Source: [Anoxybacillus] calidus (GTDB taxonomy: Bacteria > Bacillota > Bacilli > Bacillales > Anoxybacillaceae). From it: a DNA stretch of 64,000 nt. Of this stretch, positions 23,934 through 32,648 are shown piece by piece. The notes beneath the pieces are model-generated. The model made no database searches. It saw only the letters and a program-made list of their open reading frames with translations, and was not told the origin of the DNA. Position 1 is the first letter of the stretch. Every line of letters starts with the position of its first letter. The stretch spans positions 1 to 64,000 of the forward strand of contig NZ_JACDUU010000005.1 of the NCBI RefSeq assembly GCF_013760845.1, read 5' to 3'. Both the position numbers and the translations under genes were made by a program.

Positions 23934-25874
23934 ATGAAAAAGAAAGGAATTGCTGTTGCTTTGGCTCTTAGCATCATGGTTCCTACTTTGCCCCCAGCTC
24001 AAGCATCAACAAAAGGAGTAAAAATTGAATCAATTTCGTTTAGTGGTTCGAAAGCACCAACGAAAGTTGAAGAAATGAGTCAACCGTTTACAACAGCAAA
24101 AGTGATCGTCAAGTACACAGATGGAACAACAAAAACATTCCCGCTTACATATAAGCAGCTTTTTAAAACAACGGATACGTTTAAAATGTCTAACGGCGAA
24201 ACTTTCTCAGCAGGCACACCAATGGATTATTACGGTGACCCAATTACGGACAAATCGGTAGATGGAAAACCTGTTCATTATGTATCTGACGCACCAGATG
24301 CAAATAGCTTGCTTCGTCCGATGAAAGACGGTTCTTTGTATCTTGTTTCTCATTATGAATATGATTCGTTAGACAATGCGGGAAATCCGGCGTGGCGCCG
24401 CGTGCCAGCATCAATGACGTTAACGAAACTTCAACAAAATAGGAAATCAGGAGAGTTAAAGGTTTCAACGGTTGACAAAATTGACTTTTCAACAGTAAAC
24501 GGTTTATGGGTGCCGTGCAACGGCTCGTTAACGCCGTGGAATACGCACTTAGGTTCAGAAGAGTATGAGCCTGATGCACGTTCATTTGAATTTGATACAC
24601 CAGATAAACTTAGTGAATCAACCGCTCATTTAAAAGATTTTGCAAAGCTATATTTTGATGATGAGAACAAAGCAAATCCTTATTATTACGGCTTTATTCC
24701 TGAAGTATTTGTCAGTTCTGACGGTATGACGCGTGTTGTGAAACATTATAGTACTGGACGTCGTTCTAATGAAATGATGATAGTAATGCCGGATGAGCGT
24801 ACTGCTTACTTTGGAGACGACGGTGAATATACAATGCTGTTTATGTATGTAGCTGATAAACCACGTGATTTGTCAACCGGCACATTATATGCAGCGAAAT
24901 TTACGCAAACAAGTGCGGAAAACGGCGGAGCTGGCAATTTAGAATGGATTAAATTGGGACATGCGACAGATAAGGAAATTAAACGTATCATTGATAAAGG
25001 AATTACATTCAGTGATATATTTGAAGTGTCCGATGTGCCGGAGGAAGGTTTTATCCCTGTTAAGCAATACTCAGGTCAGAAAGCCAACTACGGGAAAGTA
25101 GAATACTTGAAACTGAAACCGGGTATGGAAAAAGCTGCGGCATTCTTAGAAACGCGTCGTTATGCAGCTATGTTAGGGGCAACAAGCGAATTTAATAAGA
25201 TGGAAGGCTTAGCAGTTAATGCAAAAGATAAAAAATTATATGTAGCGATTTCCGAAATTGGTAAAGGGATGGAGAAAAACGATCAAGACCCAACGGATCA
25301 CATTCAATTGCCAAAAGTAAAAGCTGGTGCCGTTTATGAGTTAAGCTTAAAGCCAGGACAAAAGAACACAGATGGTCAGCCGATGAACAGCGGATATGTA
25401 GCCGATTCTATGAAGGCGCTTCTTGTCGGCGAAGATTTAGCTCAGCCTGACGCTTACGGAAATAAAGCGAACGTGAATAAAATTGCTGGTCCAGACAACT
25501 TAAGCTTCTCAGAGGATTATCGTACATTGTTTATCGGGGAAGACAGCAGCCAACATATTAACAATTTTGTATGGGCTTATAATGTAGAAACAAAACAATT
25601 ATCCCGTATTTTATCTGTACCTGCTGGTGCAGAGGCAACGGGCCTTCAAGCGGTTGATAACAGAAATGGATTTAGCTATGTTATGAGCAATTTCCAGCAT
25701 CCAGGTGATGAATTAGACAATTTTGCGCCAACAGCGGTAAATATGGAGGACGTGAAAAAAGCTGTTGATGCAACTTATGGAATTAATCAAGCTGGTGCTG
25801 TTGGTTATATTCATGGATTGCCGAATATTCAAAAGTTGCAGGAAGAATTAAAGAAACAGAAAAAGAAAAAATAA
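23934..25874 (+). CDS. PhoX-like secreted phosphatase (DUF839)
   Basis: A 646-residue exported protein with a signal peptide (basic start MKKKG, hydrophobic core, likely cleavage after PAQAS). The body resembles the PhoX/DUF839 alkaline phosphatase family: 'NGLWVPCNGSLTPWNTHLGS' contains the conserved Cys/Asn/Glu region, 'FNKMEGLAVN' and 'GPDNLSFSEDYRTLFIGED' are beta-propeller metal-site segments. PhoX enzymes use Ca and Fe to hydrolyse phosphate esters outside the cell. An upstream Pho box agrees with this. The unusual signal lacks a twin-Arg motif, which canonical PhoX uses. Confidence 0.85.
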   Translation: MKKKGIAVALALSIMVPTLPPAQASTKGVKIESISFSGSKAPTKVEEMSQPFTTAKVIVKYTDGTTKTFPLTYKQLFKTTDTFKMSNGETFSAGTPMDYYGDPITDKSVDGKPVHYVSDAPDANSLLRPMKDGSLYLVSHYEYDSLDNAGNPAWRRVPASMTLTKLQQNRKSGELKVSTVDKIDFSTVNGLWVPCNGSLTPWNTHLGSEEYEPDARSFEFDTPDKLSESTAHLKDFAKLYFDDENKANPYYYGFIPEVFVSSDGMTRVVKHYSTGRRSNEMMIVMPDERTAYFGDDGEYTMLFMYVADKPRDLSTGTLYAAKFTQTSAENGGAGNLEWIKLGHATDKEIKRIIDKGITFSDIFEVSDVPEEGFIPVKQYSGQKANYGKVEYLKLKPGMEKAAAFLETRRYAAMLGATSEFNKMEGLAVNAKDKKLYVAISEIGKGMEKNDQDPTDHIQLPKVKAGAVYELSLKPGQKNTDGQPMNSGYVADSMKALLVGEDLAQPDAYGNKANVNKIAGPDNLSFSEDYRTLFIGEDSSQHINNFVWAYNVETKQLSRILSVPAGAEATGLQAVDNRNGFSYVMSNFQHPGDELDNFAPTAVNMEDVKKAVDATYGINQAGAVGYIHGLPNIQKLQEELKKQKKKK

Positions 25875-25884
25875 AGGATAATAG

Positions 25885-25980
25885 AAAGAGGCTGTTCCCA
25901 AAGCAAAGGATCAGATCCCACAACCAAGATATATTATGATGGGGGCGTGAGGTCAGATCCTTATGAAACAGCCTCTTTTT
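25885..25980 (+). terminator. ~100-bp palindromic terminator repeat, copy 1
   Basis: Outer arms AAAGAGGCTGTT / AACAGCCTCTTTTT and inner arms GGATCAGATCC / GGTCAGATCC around a short centre. Same family as 35700, 40806, 42567, 45364 and 48240. It ends phoX. Confidence 0.8.
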
Positions 25981-26128
25981 TCATTTTGCAAAATCGTCCT
26001 TGCCATCGCAAGAAATTCGAGCAAGGCGAACATTGTCTTTTGGCATATGAACAAGTGAGCCGCGTATTTAGATAGTCTGGATGATTTTTTGATAATAAAA
26101 GTTTGTACTCAGATTCTTTAATACACTG

Positions 26129-26340
26129 TCATTCGGAAGGATGATTCCAAACGTTTTTGGTGACATTTTCACTGACTGCTTTTAACTTTTCCGTAGCTTC
26201 AAATTCAACTTGATTCCAGCCTACTTCCTGACCAAGTAATTCCCATTGTTCATCATCCGCTATATAGATGCGTACCACATCTGATTGATAGTTTGGCAGC
26301 AAGTATAAGCTGAATGGTTGATGTTGCTTATATCAAACGT
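26129..26340 (-). pseudogene. Decayed coding fragment behind the lipoprotein gene
   Basis: The minus strand reads 'SLYLLPNYQSDVVRIYIADD', then 'WELLGQEVGWNQVEFEATEK' and ends 'NVWNHPSE' at 26129. It has no start, and joining it to the upstream 'FDISNIN' needs a frame change. It looks like the 3' end of an old gene, perhaps once continuous with the region downstream of the lipoprotein. No family recognised. The rest of 25981-26410 shows no gene. Confidence 0.4.
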
Positions 26341-26410
26341 GTTGGTTGTGCTTTTTTATTTTTTCTTCATCGTTTCCGTAGATGGACATGTTACTGTTGG
26401 CTCGTCCGGA

Positions 26411-27121
26411 TTATTTGGAAGTCGTGGTTCTCTCAATCGTTTCAAGCATTGCGAAAATCGGTTCAAGTACTTCTTGATCACGCGGCGTATGGATAGTTAA
26501 AAGCATTGGTGTTTTTTCTTTTATCCAAAGGACATTGACGGCTGTGTCTTCCGTGTACGCTTTCCACCAAACCGCGTCTTTTAATATCCCATTAAGTCCT
26601 GCTGTTTCGTTACGATGTGCTTCGGAAGAGACCGCTTTTGCTTGTTCTTCTACTGATTTGGCATAGTCGTTTTCGGCTCCTTCTGGATTAATTAAACGAA
26701 TTCTTACAAAAGAGTCATCTTTTAAGAGAACATCTGAATTCGGTTCCTCCCCGTCGAGTTCCCAACCTTCAAATGCATACATAGAAAATCCTTGATTATC
26801 GCTGTTTTTAAGAAAAGCGGTTTCTTCATGTGTTTTTCCATCTATTGTATAAGATAGTCGTTTTTCCAAAAGGCGAATAACTTGTTCATCTTGATTATTT
26901 CCGTTTTTTGAATCTTCCGCAGGTTTGTTATCATTTGTTGGTTGATCATCTTCATTTTTCGTCTCTTCTACAGGTTTGCTGTCGCTCGTGGTTTCATTAT
27001 CGTTTTGACTTTCAGACGGCTGACTTCCATTTACCTGTTCAGTATTTTCTGTTGTTCCGCATCCAGAAATGAGCGAAAGGCCCAATACGAATAAAGCTAA
27101 AGTTGTCCATATGTTTTTCAT
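26411..27121 (-). CDS. Putative lipoprotein, unknown function
   Basis: A 236-residue protein with a lipoprotein signal: MKNIW start, hydrophobic core and lipobox 'LISGC' (Cys ~21), so it is likely anchored to the outer face of the membrane. Then a ~60-residue low-complexity acidic linker rich in N, D, E, T and S ('ETKNEDDQPTNDNKPAEDSK'). The C-terminal ~150 residues form an unrecognised domain ('YAFEGWELDGEEPNSDVLLK'). AGGAGG precedes the start. Confidence 0.7.
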   Translation of the reverse strand: MKNIWTTLALFVLGLSLISGCGTTENTEQVNGSQPSESQNDNETTSDSKPVEETKNEDDQPTNDNKPAEDSKNGNNQDEQVIRLLEKRLSYTIDGKTHEETAFLKNSDNQGFSMYAFEGWELDGEEPNSDVLLKDDSFVRIRLINPEGAENDYAKSVEEQAKAVSSEAHRNETAGLNGILKDAVWWKAYTEDTAVNVLWIKEKTPMLLTIHTPRDQEVLEPIFAMLETIERTTTSK

Positions 27122-27356
27122 AGAAGAATTTCCTCCTTTAGGATATTACATACACTACTATAAAATTAGTCGAAATATCGGTTGAAACGTTACAATGATA
27201 AAAAGTTTAACGTTTTATCTGCTAAAATATTACCAGAAAAGTATAAACGGGGGAAATAAATAATTGAATATCATCTTTTCACAATAAATATTAGCGACTA
27301 CATAAAGAAATCATTGTTTGTTAGACTGAAAGAATAAGTAACTAGGAATTTTAGCT

Positions 27357-27491
27357 TTACATGAAGAAAATTTTAAAAGGATCATTTTCGTTATAATATT
27401 CTTTTTCTGATTGTACACTAGTTTTTATAGCTATGTGTGCTCCGCCCCACACTATAAGGCATAAAAGAAGGTAAACAAACATTCCAAGCAT
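27357..27491 (-). CDS. 44-residue single-pass membrane protein
   Basis: It starts MLGMFVYLLLCLIVWGGAHI and ends with a charged tail 'YYNENDPFKIFFM'. AAAGGAGGAG is 6 bases before the ATG. It is divergent from the LacI-type regulator, whose start is only 90 bp away, so the two may share a control region. Function unknown. Confidence 0.6.
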   Translation of the reverse strand: MLGMFVYLLLCLIVWGGAHIAIKTSVQSEKEYYNENDPFKIFFM

Positions 27492-27580
27492 CTTGACTCC
27501 TCCTTTGTATAGTTTATGGAAACTATAATGTATGAAACGCATTTCAATGCAATACCTAAAATACCTAAAAGGTGATGAAA

Positions 27581-28558
27581 GTGGGAAATATCCGGGAAAT
27601 TGCGAAGTTAGCGGGAGTATCTGTGTCAACTGTATCGCGCGTGTTAAATAATCACCCATATGTAAAAGAGGAAAAACGGAAAGCGGTATGGGAGGCCGTT
27701 GAAAAGTTAAATTACACAAAAAATATCAATGCGGTACATCTTGCAAAAGGAAAAACGTCTATAATCGGTGTCGTGCTGCCATATGTTAATCACCCGTATT
27801 TCAGCACGATCGTAGAAGGAATCTCAATGGAAGCGCTTCAATGTGGCTATCATCTCTTATTATTTCAAACGAGCTATGAAGCAAACAAAGAAATAGAAGC
27901 GCTTGAGATGTTGAAAATGAAACAAGTTGACGGCATCATTATTTGTTCGCGAACCATTCATTGGGAATGGATAGAAGCATACAAAGACTACGGTCCGATT
28001 GTTTTATGTGAAAATGTAAAAGGAAAGGATATGCTGTCCGTATATATTAACCATTATCAAGCTTTTAAGCTGGGAATGAATTATTTAATTGAAAAAGGAC
28101 ATCGGAAAATTGGCTATTGCATTGGCAGAACAACAGGGACGAATAGTAAAGCTCGTGAAGATGCCTATTATGAGGCTTTAAAACAAATTAATGAATCTCC
28201 TCGACCAGAATGGATATTTGATCACTGTCTTTATATAGAAGACGGAAAAAGAGTTGTAACTTCCTTGTTAACGATGAAAGAAAGACCAACAGCCTTATTA
28301 GTGTCGAGTGATCAGGTAGCGGCAGGCATTGTGACGTTTGCGCAGCATAAAGGAATGAAAATACCTGAGGAGCTTGCCATATTAAGTTTTGATAATCATC
28401 CCATTTCGGAAGCATTACATATAACGACAATTGAACTTCCGCTTTCACTGATGGGAAAAAGAGCATTCCGCATGATATACAATCACCTCGAAAGCGGAGA
28501 AATGACAAAAAAAACGGAAGAGTTAAGTGTACATTTAGTCGAGCGATTAACGGTTTAG
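27581..28558 (+). CDS. LacI-family transcriptional regulator
   Basis: A 325-residue repressor: N-terminal HTH 'IREIAKLAGVSVSTVSRVLN' with the hinge helix, followed by a periplasmic-binding-like effector domain ('IIGVVLPYVNHPYFSTIVEG', 'RPTALLVSSDQVAAGI'). GTG 27581 is chosen because AAAAGGTG is 6 bases upstream; ATG 27575 overlaps the SD. No sugar operon is adjacent, so its target and ligand are unknown. A divergent small membrane-protein gene is a possible target. Confidence 0.88.
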   Translation: MGNIREIAKLAGVSVSTVSRVLNNHPYVKEEKRKAVWEAVEKLNYTKNINAVHLAKGKTSIIGVVLPYVNHPYFSTIVEGISMEALQCGYHLLLFQTSYEANKEIEALEMLKMKQVDGIIICSRTIHWEWIEAYKDYGPIVLCENVKGKDMLSVYINHYQAFKLGMNYLIEKGHRKIGYCIGRTTGTNSKAREDAYYEALKQINESPRPEWIFDHCLYIEDGKRVVTSLLTMKERPTALLVSSDQVAAGIVTFAQHKGMKIPEELAILSFDNHPISEALHITTIELPLSLMGKRAFRMIYNHLESGEMTKKTEELSVHLVERLTV

Positions 28559-28600
28559 GTTCCGGCGTATTAAAATCATTGTGAAAATCATTGATCATTA

Positions 28601-28630
28601 AAAGGAGCATAGACAATCATGCTCCTTTTA
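28601..28630 (+). terminator. Terminator after the LacI regulator
   Basis: AAAAGGAGCAT / ATGCTCCTTTTA stem with T tract, usable from both sides (dctR ends at 28664). Confidence 0.85.
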
Positions 28631-28663
28631 TTAGGCTATAATTGCTTGTGGATGGGTTTTTTA

Positions 28664-29344
28664 TCAATTGGCGTTTTTCGTAATGATATAGCGATTTACA
28701 GGTCTTCCTACACCACCGTATTGAATGTGCATTTTGACTTTTTGGCATTTCTCTAAGTATTCTAAGTAGCGGCGTGCGGTTACTCGGGCGATGCCCACTC
28801 CTTCTGCGACTTCTTCCGCTGATATTGGTTCGGTTTGTTTTTGAAGATAGTCAAGAATGTTTTGCAAGGTGATGTGATTTAAACCTTTTGGCAGTGCGCC
28901 GTGCTCTTCCGTTCCCCTTGGCAGCAAAAGGGTATCCAATTCTTTTTGTGTCAGTTTCTCTTTTTCTTTCAGCTTGCTATAGAAAGAATGGTAATTTTCG
29001 AGAGATTGTCTCAGTCTTTCGAATTTAAACGGTTTCATAATATAGTCAAAAGCACCGTTTTGTAAAACGCGTCGTACTGTTTCCATATCGCTTGCTGCCG
29101 TAATCGCAATGACATCGACGGTATGTCCTTCCGTACGAATTTGTTGTAACGTTTCAAGTCCGTCTTGGTGAGGCATGTAAATATCGACAATAACTAAATC
29201 GGGCTGAAGTTCTCTAATCATTTCTATTCCTTCTATACCGTTTCCCGCTGTTCCGATGACAGTAAATCTATTCACTTTTTCAATAAATTGGCGGTTGACT
29301 TCTTGTACCATCGGATCATCTTCTATTAACAACACTTTATACAT
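28664..29344 (-). CDS. dctR: C4-dicarboxylate response regulator DctR
   Basis: A 226-residue CitB/DcuR-type regulator. Receiver domain: acidic pocket ED at 8-9, phosphoacceptor Asp54 in 'VIVDIYMP', conserved Lys in 'YIMKPFKF'. The C-terminal HTH ('ISAEEVAEGVGIARVTARRY') is the family's DNA-binding part. It lies 17 bp after dctS in one operon. By synteny with B. subtilis dctBSRP it activates the dicarboxylate transporter dctP. Confidence 0.9.
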   Translation of the reverse strand: MYKVLLIEDDPMVQEVNRQFIEKVNRFTVIGTAGNGIEGIEMIRELQPDLVIVDIYMPHQDGLETLQQIRTEGHTVDVIAITAASDMETVRRVLQNGAFDYIMKPFKFERLRQSLENYHSFYSKLKEKEKLTQKELDTLLLPRGTEEHGALPKGLNHITLQNILDYLQKQTEPISAEEVAEGVGIARVTARRYLEYLEKCQKVKMHIQYGGVGRPVNRYIITKNAN

Positions 29345-29361
29345 CAGCTAGCCTCCCTTCC

Positions 29362-30939
29362 TTACATCTCAAATGTAATCGTAAAAATCGTTCCTTTTCC
29401 TTTCTCAGACTCAACGTGAATCTGGCCTTTTCCTTTTTCAACAATTTGTTTCACTAAATATAAGCCAATCCCGCGCTCATTTGTTCCTTTCGTCGAAAAA
29501 CCTTCATCAAAAATACGTTCTTTATGTTGTTCATCAATACCGCAGCCATTATCTTCAACGGAGAGGGAAAGAATTTCATCATTTTGTTCAATGCTGATGT
29601 ATACTTCTTTCTTTTGTTCAACAACGTTTTGAAAGGAGTCGAACGCATTCTCAATGAGATTTCCAAGAATAACAACGAAATCGTGATGGTCTAGATGTTT
29701 TGGAAATTTTTTTAATTGGCTATGGCGGTCGATTGTCACATGAACCCCTAATTCTTTGCCGCGGCTAATTTTGCTTAAAAGAAGACCGGAAATGCTTTCA
29801 TCTTTAATATTTTTACTTAAAAACCGCGTCATTTCTTCTTGTTCTTCTGTCACTTTGAATACATATTCCAGCGCTTTTTCTTTATGTCCGAGTTGGATAA
29901 GGCCAGCGATGGTATGCAATTTATTCATATATTCATGGTTTTGTACGCGAAGGGCGCTAACGAACGCCTTTACTCCCGTTAACTCTTCCGCTAGTCTTTT
30001 CACTTCAGTCTGGTCTTGGAAAATGGCTACGGCACCAACGGTTTTGTTGTTTACTTTAATCGGAATACGGTTGCTTAAAATATTTAAATTTCTAACTTGC
30101 AGTTCTTTATTGTAAATGGGTTGATTGATTTCCAAGATTTCTGGCAAATGAGTATCAGGGATGATAGAACGAATTGGTTGGCCAATGACGTCCCCGCTAA
30201 TTCCAAGCATTTGTTTTGCTTTATCGTTAAAAATGGTGATTCGCTCGTCCGTGTCGATGGCAATCACTCCTTCATGCATGGCGTTAAATGTTTCTGTCCG
30301 TTCGACTAACAGTTTCGCAATTTCATGTGGCTCAAGATGAAACATTTGTCGTTTAATATGAGAGGCAAGCAACCACGCTCCCCAGCCTCCAAACAACAAT
30401 GAAAGACTGGCAGTTACAAAAATTTCGATTTTCAAGGAGAGAATTACTTCGATAAAGCTTGGTAGTTTATATGCCGCGATCACAACGCCGATTTGCTTAT
30501 GATCGCTATTCATGATCGGGACAAAAGCACGAATAACCGTTCCAATTTCTCCCCAAGCTTTCGATGTGTATGTGTGCTCGGCGAATGCAGGACCTTCGTC
30601 TGTTCCTTTCGATTTACGACCAATCATTTCTTTGACAGGATGAGAAAGACGGATTTTATTCATATCAAGAACGATGATATAATCCGCTCCATGAATGACA
30701 CGAAGACGATCGATGATGGCATTAATCGTGTCTCGCTCGCTTTTTGTTCCAACGATTTTATGTTTAATTTCCGGAAGTTCAGAAACGGTACGCGCTGTCA
30801 ATAAAGCGCGTTGCCTTAACTCTTCTTCTTTTGTATGAATGAAATTTGCTACAACAATCATGCCGCCAAGTAGCAAGGAAAAACTAACAATAAAGAAAAT
30901 CAGTGCAGTAATTTTCCAACGAATCGATAACCATCGCAT
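29362..30939 (-). CDS. dctS: Sensor histidine kinase DctS
   Basis: A 525-residue membrane kinase of the CitA/DcuS type. Two TM helices (about 11-32 and 171-195) flank an extracellular PAS/Cache-like sensor ('IIDRLRVIHGADYIIVLDMN'), followed by a cytoplasmic PAS ('AMHEGVIAIDTDERITIFND'), an H box 'RVQNHEYMNKLH' with His ~334, and N, G boxes 'LIENAFDS', 'DNGCGIDE', 'RGIGLYLV'. It senses C4-dicarboxylates, probably with the DctB binding protein encoded divergently. Confidence 0.92.
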   Translation of the reverse strand: MRWLSIRWKITALIFFIVSFSLLLGGMIVVANFIHTKEEELRQRALLTARTVSELPEIKHKIVGTKSERDTINAIIDRLRVIHGADYIIVLDMNKIRLSHPVKEMIGRKSKGTDEGPAFAEHTYTSKAWGEIGTVIRAFVPIMNSDHKQIGVVIAAYKLPSFIEVILSLKIEIFVTASLSLLFGGWGAWLLASHIKRQMFHLEPHEIAKLLVERTETFNAMHEGVIAIDTDERITIFNDKAKQMLGISGDVIGQPIRSIIPDTHLPEILEINQPIYNKELQVRNLNILSNRIPIKVNNKTVGAVAIFQDQTEVKRLAEELTGVKAFVSALRVQNHEYMNKLHTIAGLIQLGHKEKALEYVFKVTEEQEEMTRFLSKNIKDESISGLLLSKISRGKELGVHVTIDRHSQLKKFPKHLDHHDFVVILGNLIENAFDSFQNVVEQKKEVYISIEQNDEILSLSVEDNGCGIDEQHKERIFDEGFSTKGTNERGIGLYLVKQIVEKGKGQIHVESEKGKGTIFTITFEM

Positions 30940-31049
30940 GAATATAAATACCTCTTTTGCTTGTTCAGGATAGATGTTTTCGTTTTATCTTAAATAGGCG
31001 GGAAGACTCCCTATACTCAGTGAAGCGAAAGACTTCATTGAAATAATGA

Positions 31050-31063
31050 TGAAATCGCTTTAA
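31050..31063. promoter_or_regulatory. Imperfect cre-like site between dctS and dctB
   Basis: TGAAATCGCTTTAA differs from TGWAANCGNTNWCA by one base. Weak on its own, but a perfect cre lies before dctP. Confidence 0.3.
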
Positions 31064-31158
31064 TTTTAAGTGATGGGAGTGTTCAACATCTATTTTATCA
31101 TTTCTCTTGTAATGTGATAGAATTTTCTTAAAATCTAGAAATAAGCGGTGTGTGAAAA

Positions 31159-32205
31159 ATGGAGAAACGATGGCTGATTATAATAGTTTTACTCCTTGTA
31201 TTGATCGGTAGTGTGATTTTTATGATGAAGCGACATTTTTCTGAAGAGAATATGGTTTATGATGATGAACAAAAGGGATTGAACAAACAAATTGTCATTT
31301 CTTTCAGCCATGTTGTGGCGGAAAATACACCGAAAGGATTGGCAGCACAAAAATTTGCCGAGCTCGTTGATGAAAAAACAAATGGCCGCGTCAAAGTGGA
31401 AGTATTTTCGAATGGATCCTTATATTCTGATGAAGAGGAAATCGATGCGCTTATGCGCGGAGATGTGCAAATGATTGCTCCTTCCTTTTCGAAAGTGACG
31501 GAATTAATTCCCGAATGGCAAGTTCTCGATTTGCCGTTTATTTTCGAGGACTATCATGATGTTGAGAGGGTGTTTACGGGGGAAGTTGGCAAACAACTAT
31601 TAGCGATGTTAGAGAAAAAAGGGATTAAAGGATTGGCGTTTTGGAGCAATGGATTTAAACAGATGACGAGCAACCGATATTTGCTTATTGAACCGAAAGA
31701 TTTCAAAGGACTGCGGTTTCGTATCATGCCAAGTAAAGTGATTGAAGATCAGTTTCGCTTGCTGGGGACAGAGCCGATTGTTGTTTCTTTTAATCATGTG
31801 TATCAGTCGCTAGAAAAACAAGAATTTGACGGTCAAGAAAATACGATTTCGAATATTTATTCAAAGGGGTTTTATCAATTTCATCCTTATATAACAGTTA
31901 GTAATCATGGTTATCTCGGTTATGTCGTATTAATGAACGGAAAATTTTGGGAAAGTTTACCTATAGATGTTCGAAAACAAATTGTTGCAGCTCTTGAAGA
32001 GACAACGCTTTGGAATTTAAAGCAATCAAAACTGCAGAATGAGCAACAGTTAATAGAGATGAAAAATAATAGCAACATACAAATTTACGAATTAACTGAT
32101 AAAGAGCGAAAGGAATGGAAAGAAAAGTTTGCGCCATTATATAAGGAGTTTGAAAAAAAGTTTGGCAGAAAGCTGTTGCAGCGAATTCAAAATGATAGAG
32201 GCTAA
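31159..32205 (+). CDS. dctB: C4-dicarboxylate-binding protein DctB (TRAP DctP-type fold)
   Basis: A 348-residue TRAP-type solute receptor. It has an N-terminal membrane anchor (residues 5-24, no lipobox) and a mature domain with family segments 'VVAENTPKGLAAQKFAELV', 'LDLPFIFEDYHDVERVF' and 'VSFNHVYQSLEKQEFDGQEN'. No TRAP membrane subunits are nearby. In B. subtilis the same protein acts as a co-sensor for DctS rather than in TRAP transport, which fits this gene order. Confidence 0.88.
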   Translation: MEKRWLIIIVLLLVLIGSVIFMMKRHFSEENMVYDDEQKGLNKQIVISFSHVVAENTPKGLAAQKFAELVDEKTNGRVKVEVFSNGSLYSDEEEIDALMRGDVQMIAPSFSKVTELIPEWQVLDLPFIFEDYHDVERVFTGEVGKQLLAMLEKKGIKGLAFWSNGFKQMTSNRYLLIEPKDFKGLRFRIMPSKVIEDQFRLLGTEPIVVSFNHVYQSLEKQEFDGQENTISNIYSKGFYQFHPYITVSNHGYLGYVVLMNGKFWESLPIDVRKQIVAALEETTLWNLKQSKLQNEQQLIEMKNNSNIQIYELTDKERKEWKEKFAPLYKEFEKKFGRKLLQRIQNDRG

Positions 32206-32249
32206 AGGAACCATTGGCTTTTTTATTTTATGTTACTCATCCTCGAGAG

Positions 32250-32520
32250 ACGATCTCGGCGCTTCCGCTTTTCTTGATTGTCTAGCTCCAGCGCCTAGCT
32301 CTCTTGCTCCAAATAACCTTCCCCCTTGAAGTGCAAGCACCTCTGCGGTCGAAGAACATTTGCCCTACGGAGCTAACCGCTCGCCTCTGCTTTTCTTATT
32401 TGTCTAGCTTCAGCACCTAGCTCTCTTCTGCCAAATAACCTTCCCCCTTGAAGTGCAAGCACTTGTACGGGTGAAGAACATTTGGCTTCGAGAGCTAAGC
32501 GCGGTGCTTCCTCTTTTCTA
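32250..32520. repeat. Tandem bcr1-like repeat (two full copies plus a partial)
   Basis: A ~122-bp unit beginning GTCTAGCTCCAGCGCCTAGC at 32280 recurs at 32402 (GTCTAGCTTCAGCACCTAGC). Each contains CCAAATAACCTTCCCCCTTG and GAAGAACATTTG and ends CTTCC/CTGCTTTTCT. A third, partial end lies at 32250-32279. The GTCTAGCTTCAGCGCC..GGCGCTTCCGCTTTTC architecture is that of the widespread Bacillaceae bcr1-type repeat. Confidence 0.75.
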
Positions 32521-32609
32521 TTGATCAAAATGAACAAAAAGACCATTATCACCATAATATTAAAATTTTCTTAATGTTCTATTAACATAAAATTTACAAA
32601 AGGGGTTTT

Positions 32610-32623
32610 TGAAAGCGTTATCA
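32610..32623. promoter_or_regulatory. cre site (CcpA) upstream of dctP
   Basis: TGAAAGCGTTATCA is a perfect match to TGWAANCGNTNWCA. It sits 26 bp before the dctP start, downstream of the probable promoter, so CcpA would block by roadblock or occlusion in the presence of preferred sugars. Confidence 0.75.
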
Positions 32624-32648
32624 AGAACAACAGAAAGGAGAGGGAGAA

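Noticed and set aside
24244-24600. 118-codon minus frame inside phoX
   Set aside because: Lies fully within a well-supported gene, without SD or recognisable domain.
32250-32520. Possible CRISPR array
   Set aside because: Only two ~122-bp near-identical units without short repeats and unique spacers; fits a bcr1-like tandem repeat.
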